DNA from: Leptolyngbya sp. FACHB-60
GTDB taxonomy: Bacteria > Cyanobacteriota > Cyanobacteriia > Phormidesmidales > Phormidesmidaceae
DNA length: 64,000 bases
Assembly: GCF_014695775.1 (NCBI RefSeq)
Contig: NZ_JACJOX010000030.1
Coordinates: 1 to 64,000, forward strand
Direction: 5' to 3'
Below, one piece after another: positions 58,047 through 64,000 of the stretch. The notes under the pieces are model-generated. The model made no database searches. It was not told the DNA's origin and saw only the letters and a program-made list of their open reading frames with translations. The translations under genes were made by a program, and so were the position numbers. Each line of letters opens with the position of its first letter. The first letter of the stretch is position 1.

Positions 58047-58793
58047 TTAGGGAACTGTTCTTAGACTTTGGGGCGTGACTAACAGGTTGTCGGTCGTTCC
58101 CCAAAAGCTCAAAATTTGGTTGGCCACAGGATGGGGATGCGTAGCATGAAAAAAGTGGCGACCGGGAAATAGAGCCATGCGATCGCTCCCTTTGAGCCAG
58201 GGCTGCCATCCCTGAATTTGAGTCGGGTTAACGACAGCATCTGCTTCGCCACCGCAAACGAGCAGGGGCACCGCCACCCTACCGGGGCAGAGGCTAACCC
58301 GCTTGAGCAGCGAGTGAGGCGATACTGAGTGCAGCAAATCTTGCTCTAACAGGTTGACCCAGCCCCGTACTAACGGTTGTGCCTGGTGACCAAACAGGCT
58401 ATAGACCATTTGGGTGAGCACCTGCCGCCGTTTGCAGGGCAGACGTTCGAGTTGAGTGTAGTAGTGAGCTTGCCAATCGACCATAGGGTTAACGCCTACC
58501 GACAGCAGCGTTAGCGACTTAACCCGGTGAGGGTTTTGGCGGGTATAGAGCAACCCCACTAGTCCACTGAGGCCATGGCCCAGGAGATGTACCGGTCGAT
58601 TGTGACTTTTAAGGTAATCGTGCAGCAAGGTAATAGCAATATCGAGGGAACTCGGTTCATCGGGGGTTTGACGATAGGCCCAGTGGGCAACTTCAACATG
58701 GCGAGCTAGGCAGCCCAGTAGCTTGTGGTCAAACCGCTCAAAACCAGGGCTGACGTTTAGCCATAGGGCATCGGGGCAGGTGGGTGCAGTCAT
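58047..58793 (-). CDS. Alpha/beta-hydrolase-fold protein with altered nucleophile elbow
   Basis: A 248-residue protein with the alpha/beta-hydrolase fold: PVHLLGHGLSGLVGLLYTRQNPHRVKSLTLLSVG, given here as two parts (PVHLLGHGLSG; LVGLLYTRQN), later VPLLVCGGEADAVV and the C-terminal His in PGRHFFHATH. The elbow reads GHGLSG rather than GHSxGG, so the usual Ser position is Gly and a Ser lies two residues later. Catalysis may be lost or use the shifted Ser. The ATG at 58793 is preferred over a longer frame from 58883. Confidence 0.82.
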   Translation of the reverse strand: MTAPTCPDALWLNVSPGFERFDHKLLGCLARHVEVAHWAYRQTPDEPSSLDIAITLLHDYLKSHNRPVHLLGHGLSGLVGLLYTRQNPHRVKSLTLLSVGVNPMVDWQAHYYTQLERLPCKRRQVLTQMVYSLFGHQAQPLVRGWVNLLEQDLLHSVSPHSLLKRVSLCPGRVAVPLLVCGGEADAVVNPTQIQGWQPWLKGSDRMALFPGRHFFHATHPHPVANQILSFWGTTDNLLVTPQSLRTVP

Positions 58794-59249
58794 CGGATGC
58801 AAAATTTTTAGATATGAGAAAAGGGGGGCAGGATGTTGGAGCCCTATATGCCCCCCAAGAGAGGAGAAGTTAACCCAACGCACAGCTCACTTCAGGATTG
58901 CCATGGGTTCGCACAGCCAATGGATCCTTAGCAAGGTCAATATCCATAAGACATCTGTTGAGAACAATACTCAATAAGAAGATTTCACCACAGATCAGAA
59001 TCATTCTCAATAGATAAAGATTAAGTTTTGTTAAGTCTGCTCAGGCAGCTATAACTAGACGTCTTTCGAAAAGAGAGATGATAAGAGTAGCCTTGTTACC
59101 AGCCAAGGCTTTGGGGCAGGTTTCAAGCGCTCTAGGGCAGTATCTATTGCTATTTAGGCGCAATAGATTGGCTAGAGCGATCGCGTCTATCTCGACCTTT
59201 ACAAGCCGAGGTAGGGGCGATCGCCTCCACAGCTCACTATCGAGACTAG
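58794..59249. promoter_or_regulatory. Intergenic region with two candidate palindromic operators
   Basis: AT-rich. TTGAG (58958-58962) and CTCAA (58970-58974) form a palindrome. TCAGAATCATTCTCA (58995-59009) resembles a Fur/iron-type box, with GAGAAT and ATTCTG-like halves on the other strand. They lie upstream of the minus-strand hydrolase gene. Short plus-strand frames here are not convincing. Iron control is only a suggestion. Confidence 0.35.
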
Positions 59250-60026
59250 CTATTGCGAAAAGTCGTATTCTCGAATCTCCAAGCGGCAGCCATCTTGTAA
59301 GTTGAGGGCCCGCTTAATTGGGTTAATGTCTCTAAACCCTTCGGCCCCCTGCTGCTTCAGGCTAGTTTCAAACCGTTCGGCGAACTGCGACGCACAGGGG
59401 CTGCGGCTGGTACGCAGGCGCTCTAGGGTGGTCAGGGTGGTGTTCATGTCCCAGACTTCTACAGAGTTGTGCAGCTGTTCCCACAGGCGATTTTCCTGGC
59501 TACCAGAAGCCGTTCGAAGCTGATGGCGATCCAAAATGCGGTAAGCCAACCAAAAGCTGGCGCTCAAAATTGCCGCCATCCCTAGGGAAATCAAGCAGCC
59601 AGCTAGGGGGTTGCGCCGAGTCAATCGCCCTGACGGCTGGGACAGAGGCTCGGCCTTGATCTGCCTGTAGTAATCCACGAACTGCGGCATCTGATCGAGA
59701 AACCAAATCTCAATACCCTTAGGCTGGATTTGCTCAGCAATAGCCTGGGCCGACTCCCAGTCGGTCTCGGGAGTGAGCCCCGCGATCACCGATCGCTGAT
59801 CAGGAAAGTGCGGCTGGTGGAGCTGAATTTTGTCGACTGTCGCCCATAGGTCGGGGGGGGTGAGGGTTGGGGGGCAATAGATAGCGTAGGCCGGTGTGAG
59901 CAGGTCTACATTTCCCTCCTCGGGGCAGGGCACCTGGCGGTGAACGCTATGGCCATAGTCTTCTAGCCAGCGCCCTAGCGCGGTTCGAAGGTCTTCTGCA
60001 CTGGCAAGTTCTATGGCAACGGTCAC
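59250..60026 (-). CDS. Hypothetical protein with a possible nuclease-like N terminus and one membrane segment
   Basis: A 258-residue protein that I do not recognise. The N-terminal part (about 1-90) has LRTALGRWLEDYGHSVHRQV, GNVDLLTPAYAIYCPP and a later GIEIWFLD, a layout that recalls restriction-endonuclease-like domains, but the acidic catalytic set is not certain. A single membrane helix (about 143-165, LAGCLISLGMAAILSASFWL) follows a basic loop. The C-terminal 90 residues are soluble and helical. Its relation to clpC, which is upstream and divergent, is unclear. Confidence 0.65.
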   Translation of the reverse strand: MTVAIELASAEDLRTALGRWLEDYGHSVHRQVPCPEEGNVDLLTPAYAIYCPPTLTPPDLWATVDKIQLHQPHFPDQRSVIAGLTPETDWESAQAIAEQIQPKGIEIWFLDQMPQFVDYYRQIKAEPLSQPSGRLTRRNPLAGCLISLGMAAILSASFWLAYRILDRHQLRTASGSQENRLWEQLHNSVEVWDMNTTLTTLERLRTSRSPCASQFAERFETSLKQQGAEGFRDINPIKRALNLQDGCRLEIREYDFSQ

Positions 60027-60528
60027 GGTCGGCCCAGGGAGATATAGTTCTTATGTACCAATATTAAAGCGAGATCTGGTCTTGAGATCGAAAATCGCTC
60101 GAACACTTAGCTGCTAGCAGGTTGGTTCTGCAACAGTGCTGCAATGATAGAGCGATTTTTTTAAAGCGGTTCCGCTATTTTGCGGGTCAACCTCAGCAAT
60201 TTGCCGAACTGGAGTCTAGGTTATAAGATAAGGTTAAGTAATGTAAATAATCTCTAAGGAAAAACTATTGCTTGTGATTTTTGCTGCTGGTGATTCATCT
60301 CACCCATGAGGCCGATTTGGTCAACGAATGCCTAAGCCGACCCGTTTCCTACGGTTCTCCTCACTGCGGATTATGCGTGCATCTACGTAAAGTATTAATA
60401 ACTCAGTAGGTCCATATTCATGCTTTGGGGATCCATGGCCCCGACATTACCCACAGTCGCAGCCCGTTTTTGCCCAGTCAATTTCGGCCTCTGTCACTCC
60501 TCACGCCATTGGTACTGATTTAACTGCC
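60027..60528. other. Long divergent intergenic region ahead of clpC
   Basis: 502 bases with no convincing gene. It is AT-rich in the middle (about 60220-60290) and holds the clpC leader and promoter, plus the promoter of the divergent hypothetical gene. No operator is recognised. Confidence 0.45.
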
Positions 60529-63006
60529 ATGTTTGAACATTTTACTAATACCGCGATCGCCGTCATCATGAAGGCCCAGGAAGAGGCCCGTCGGCTGCGC
60601 CACAACTTCGTCGGCACCGAGCAACTGCTGTTAGGCCTGATCAAAGAAGAATCAACTCTGTCGGCTAAAGTGCTGAGTGAGTTTGGCGTCAACATCGACG
60701 ATGCCCGCGCCGAAGTTGAGGCCATTATTGGCCGCGGCAGCGGCAGCGTACCGCCTGAAATCCCTTTCACGCCTAAAGTTAAGCAGGTGTTTGAGCAGGC
60801 CTTTCAAGAGGCCCGCAAGATGGACTCACCCTACATTGAGCCCGAGCATTTACTGCTTAGCCTTTGCCAAAACACGGAGAGTGTAGCCTATCGGGTACTC
60901 ACCAACCTTGGGGTTGACCCAGCCAAGGTGCGCACCCGCATTATTCAAGATATTGGTGAGGTGGCCGCTATGCCTGCTGGTGTCCGTCGTGAGAGCGATC
61001 GCGATAGCTCCCGTAAGACCGGTAAAATTCTCGCTGAGTTTGGCCACGACCTGACCGCTCTAGCCGCCGCCGGTAAAATTGACCCCGTGGTGGGCCGCGC
61101 CAAGGAAATCGAGCGCGTCGTGCAAATTCTGGGTCGTCGCACCAAAAACAACCCTATTTTGGTGGGTGAGCCAGGGGTGGGCAAAACGGCGATCGCTGAG
61201 GGCTTGGCCCAGCGCATCGTCAACCAAGATGTGCCCGAAGCGCTGATCACCAAGCGGGTGATTAGCCTCGACATGGGTTCTTTGGTATCGGGCACGCGCT
61301 TTCGAGGCGATTTTGAAGAGCGCCTCACCCAGCTTGTGCAGGAAGTGCGCGAAGACCCCGATGTGGTGCTGGTGATCGACGAAATCCATACTCTGATTGG
61401 GGCTGGTTCCCTCGAAGGTGGCCTTGATGCTGCCAACATGCTCAAGCCCGCCCTGGCGCGAGGCGAGATGCAGTGTATCGGGGCTACCACCATCGATGAG
61501 TTCCGCAAATATATTGAGCGCGATGCTGCCCTAGAGCGTCGCTTTCAGCCTGTTACTGTAAGCCCGCCCTCGGTGAACGAGACGATTGAAATTCTCCAAG
61601 GGGTGCGCAGCCGCTACGAGCAGTTCCACCAGGTGAACTTCACCGATGCGGCGCTGGAAGCTGCCGCCAAACTGTCGGATCGCTATATCAGCGATCGCCA
61701 CCTGCCTGACAAAGCCATCGACCTGATTGACGAAGCGGGCTCCCAGGTGAAGCTGCGATTCATGCCCAAATATCCCTCCAAAGAACTCAAGCAGCAGCTG
61801 CGAGAGGTAAATAAAGAGCTGGATAAAGCGATTCAGCTGCAAGAATTCCCTAAGGCCAAAACCTTGCGGGAGAAGCGTCAGGCACTGATTCAGCAACTCC
61901 AGGCCGACATTCCCGAGTACGGTGAAGCGGTGACCGACAGTCTGCCTGCGCTGCCCAATGTCGATGAAGAAAACATCGCCGATATCGTGGCCGCCTGGAC
62001 GGGGATTCCGGTGAACCGGATGACCGAAACTGAGGCCGTGCGCCTACTGCACCTAGAAGACGTGCTCCACGAGCGGGTGATTGGTCAGCACGAAGCCGTG
62101 ATGGCGGCTGCTAAGTCAATTCGGCGGGCGCGTTCGGGCCTGGCCAGCGGCGATCGCCCCATTGCCAGCCTGGTGTTTTCTGGCCCCACTGGAGTCGGCA
62201 AAACCGAGCTGTCTAAGGCTCTGGCCGTGGCGCTGTTTGGCTCCGAAGAGGCGATGATTCGCCTCGACATGTCGGAGTTTATGGAAAGCCACACGGTGTC
62301 AAAGCTAATTGGCTCGCCTCCGGGCTTTGTGGGCTACGACGAGGGCGGTCAGCTCACTGAAGCGGTGCGTCGCCGGCCCTACAGCGTCATTCTGATGGAT
62401 GAGATCGAGAAGGCCCACCCTGAGGTTTTTAATGTGCTCTTGCAGGTGCTCGACGACGGCCGATTGACCGATGCTAAGGGTCGGGTGGTGAGCTTTAAGA
62501 ACACTCTGATCATCATGACCTCAAACATCGGCTCTCAAGTGATTGAGAAAGGTGGTGCTGGTCTCGGCTTTGACTTCGCCACTACTGACGCGGCCACCAG
62601 TCAGTACAACAACATCCGCAACCTGGTCAACGAAGAGATGAAGCAGTATTTCCGGCCGGAAATGCTGAACCGAATTGACGAGATCATCGTCTTCCGTCAG
62701 CTCACCCGCGACGAAGTTAACCAGATCGCTGACCTCATGCTGGAGCAGGTCAATAAGCGCCTGGCCGATCGCCAGATGGTGGTCACCTTGTCTGACGCCT
62801 TCCGCACGCGGCTAGCGGGCGAGGGCTACGACCAGCGCTACGGGGCTCGCCCCATGCGTCGAGCGATCGCTCGTCTGGTAGAAGACACCCTGGCCGAGGC
62901 CATTTTGTCTGGCGCTTTGGAAGAGGGCGATCGCGCCCACCTCGACATTGACGAGGCCGGTAATCCGGTTGTTACCCCCCAGCGCCAGCCAGCTCTGGTA
63001 GGATAA
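60529..63006 (+). CDS. clpC: ATP-dependent Clp protease ATP-binding subunit ClpC
   Basis: An 825-residue HSP100 unfoldase that feeds proteins to ClpP/ClpR; essential and abundant in cyanobacteria. Order: a double Clp N-domain (about 1-145, [20 protein letters not shown]), a first AAA+ module with Walker A GEPGVGKT and Walker [10 protein letters not shown], a UVR-containing middle domain (about 420-455), then a second AAA+ module with GPTGVGKT and [26 protein letters not shown] is the pore and ClpP-linked region typical of ClpC. Length is normal. Confidence 0.98.
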   Translation: MFEHFTNTAIAVIMKAQEEARRLRHNFVGTEQLLLGLIKEESTLSAKVLSEFGVNIDDARAEVEAIIGRGSGSVPPEIPFTPKVKQVFEQAFQEARKMDSPYIEPEHLLLSLCQNTESVAYRVLTNLGVDPAKVRTRIIQDIGEVAAMPAGVRRESDRDSSRKTGKILAEFGHDLTALAAAGKIDPVVGRAKEIERVVQILGRRTKNNPILVGEPGVGKTAIAEGLAQRIVNQDVPEALITKRVISLDMGSLVSGTRFRGDFEERLTQLVQEVREDPDVVLVIDEIHTLIGAGSLEGGLDAANMLKPALARGEMQCIGATTIDEFRKYIERDAALERRFQPVTVSPPSVNETIEILQGVRSRYEQFHQVNFTDAALEAAAKLSDRYISDRHLPDKAIDLIDEAGSQVKLRFMPKYPSKELKQQLREVNKELDKAIQLQEFPKAKTLREKRQALIQQLQADIPEYGEAVTDSLPALPNVDEENIADIVAAWTGIPVNRMTETEAVRLLHLEDVLHERVIGQHEAVMAAAKSIRRARSGLASGDRPIASLVFSGPTGVGKTELSKALAVALFGSEEAMIRLDMSEFMESHTVSKLIGSPPGFVGYDEGGQLTEAVRRRPYSVILMDEIEKAHPEVFNVLLQVLDDGRLTDAKGRVVSFKNTLIIMTSNIGSQVIEKGGAGLGFDFATTDAATSQYNNIRNLVNEEMKQYFRPEMLNRIDEIIVFRQLTRDEVNQIADLMLEQVNKRLADRQMVVTLSDAFRTRLAGEGYDQRYGARPMRRAIARLVEDTLAEAILSGALEEGDRAHLDIDEAGNPVVTPQRQPALVG

Positions 63007-63032
63007 CCCTGGACGTTGCTGCCTGCCGAACC

Positions 63033-64000
63033 ATGGTGAATCTACCCCCCGACCCGCCCAATCCGTCTGACGCCAGTCGCCGCGTCGTAGACACTGCGCC
63101 CCGAGCGCGTCGCACCCTTGAGCCTGACGAGCTGCTGGCGGTGGTGCTGGCCTTCTTGGGTATAGGCTCCATCCTGTGGTGGGGCCTGACCCGCAGCCAG
63201 GGGCTACTGGCCGATCCGGATCTGCTGTCGCGCCGAGTTGGGGAACCGTCTTCCCTTACCCAGGCAGAACCGGACGGCGCGGGGGAGGCGTTTGAGCCGC
63301 GCACCTTTGAACGGGACGAACGCACCCGGCAGGATCCCCCCGCTGGGGCTACTAGGCCACCGAGTTTTGGCCCTGAGGATCGGCGCTCTTCAGTAGTTTC
63401 CAGGGAATCAACGTCGGGTGTCGTACTTCCCGTTAATCCTAATGAGGCACCGAGCGACCCCTCAACCGAGGTCATCGAGTCCACTCAACCCCTTGATATT
63501 TCTGCTGTACCGACTACTCACTGGGCCTACCCCTTCATCAAGCCCATGTTTGATGAAGGATACCTGCCCGATTTTCCTGAGAGCAACTTTCAGCCAGATC
63601 AACCTGTGACCCGGGCTGAGCTAGCGGCTTTTCTCAATCAGGCCTTTGGCGATGTCCCCCGGGAGGGCTCGGTGCGCGCCTTTGTTGATGTGCCGAGCAA
63701 CTACTGGGCCGCTCCAGCGATCAACAGTGCCGTTTCTCAGGGCTTTATGAACGGCTACCCCGAAGGCGACTTTCGCCCTGACCAGGCAGTGCCCCGCTAC
63801 GAGGTGTTGGTTTCCCTCGCCTCGGGGCTAGGCCTAGCCGACTCGCCCGCTCCAGACCAAACGCTGCAAGCCTTTGTTGACCTCAATTCGCTGCCCGATT
63901 GGGCCCGACCTAAGGTGGCCGCCGCTGCCGACAACGCCTTGGTGGTGAATTACCCCAATCGCGATCAGCTCAAGCCCGCCCAGGCGGCTACCCGCGCCGA
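63033..64000 (+). CDS. S-layer-homology (SLH) domain protein, C-terminally cut by the window end
   Basis: At least 322 residues, open to the window end. A polar N terminus of about 33 residues precedes one membrane segment (LLAVVLAFLGIGSILWWGLT, about 35-54). A Pro/Ser/Asp-rich linker (about 60-160) follows, then SLH modules: HWAYPFIKPMFDEGYL, NYWAAPAINSAVSQGFM, and DWARPKVAAAADNALV with NYP. SLH modules bind cell-wall polymers, so the protein may tie the inner membrane to peptidoglycan. The start is an ATG at 63033, 26 bases after clpC, so it may be cotranscribed. Confidence 0.9.
   Translation, partial: MVNLPPDPPNPSDASRRVVDTAPRARRTLEPDELLAVVLAFLGIGSILWWGLTRSQGLLADPDLLSRRVGEPSSLTQAEPDGAGEAFEPRTFERDERTRQDPPAGATRPPSFGPEDRRSSVVSRESTSGVVLPVNPNEAPSDPSTEVIESTQPLDISAVPTTHWAYPFIKPMFDEGYLPDFPESNFQPDQPVTRAELAAFLNQAFGDVPREGSVRAFVDVPSNYWAAPAINSAVSQGFMNGYPEGDFRPDQAVPRYEVLVSLASGLGLADSPAPDQTLQAFVDLNSLPDWARPKVAAAADNALVVNYPNRDQLKPAQAATRA

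Noticed and set aside
59078..59305. 75-residue plus-strand frame
   Set aside because: It overlaps the better supported minus-strand gene at 59250-60026 and has no protein-like pattern.

Overview
The window is a piece of a cyanobacterial chromosome. It carries the 3' end of psbA (photosystem II D1), the split beta' subunit genes rpoC1 and rpoC2, the carboxysome shell gene ccmP, rnpB, clpC, and many copies of the HIP1 octamer GCGATCGC. GC content is moderately high. The gene set and the CCCTCACCC-type palindromic repeats suggest a filamentous, Leptolyngbya/Nodosilinea-like lineage, but the species cannot be read from this sequence.

Layout. 1-1040: psbA end with terminator, then a RidA-family gene. 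1089-3620: a three-gene minus-strand cluster (Lgt-like membrane protein, MJ0619/Tes-like radical SAM enzyme, small membrane protein) that looks like a lipid-modifying system. 3698-5042: a palindromic repeat and argG. 5243-7067: a Phd/VapC toxin-antitoxin pair whose toxin gene is split by a complete IS630-family element with 27-bp inverted repeats, a TA target duplication and a -1 frameshift transposase. 7356-11639: a 925-residue EAD-like/NB-ARC/TPR protein, a small conserved gene, an eleven-unit 21-bp tandem repeat, a small coiled-coil-like gene and a strong terminator. 11863-17879: mazG, a zinc-ribbon protein, cofG, a Cys-less rhodanese, mutL and a glutathione-S-transferase-like gene. 18003-23425: a LuxR-type response regulator, a secreted fasciclin protein, ccmP, a small exported protein, an oxidoreductase and rnc.

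23446-34688 is the core information-processing block: rnpB, rpoC2, rpoC1, rpoB, tatD and rpsT, all on the minus strand. 34913-37977 holds hisD and pyrG. 38182-42668 is a two-gene signalling operon (MHYT hybrid histidine kinase, then a receiver-cyclase protein). 43039-50388 carries argS, a cupin, a DUF429 protein, mnmH, a small BON-like protein, leuC and a Crp/NtcA-like regulator. 50413-60026 carries a DUF1350 protein, an unknown protein, purN, a large secreted metzincin-like protease, a DUF3370 protein, an alpha/beta-hydrolase and a protein with a possible nuclease-like N terminus and a membrane segment. 60529-64000 carries clpC and the start of an S-layer-homology protein that runs off the window.

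Most genes are chromosomal housekeeping genes in short transcription units. The accessory part is about 5.2-11.1 kb (toxin-antitoxin, IS630, STAND NTPase, tandem repeat). The most concrete result is the exact reconstruction of the vapC gene broken by IS630. The most intriguing functional unit is the Lgt-like/radical SAM/membrane protein cluster. Smaller anomalies are a receiver-cyclase lacking its catalytic arginine, a rhodanese lacking its catalytic cysteine, a two-tier hairpin in front of the fasciclin gene, and a D1 protein with a short, chloroplast-length tail.
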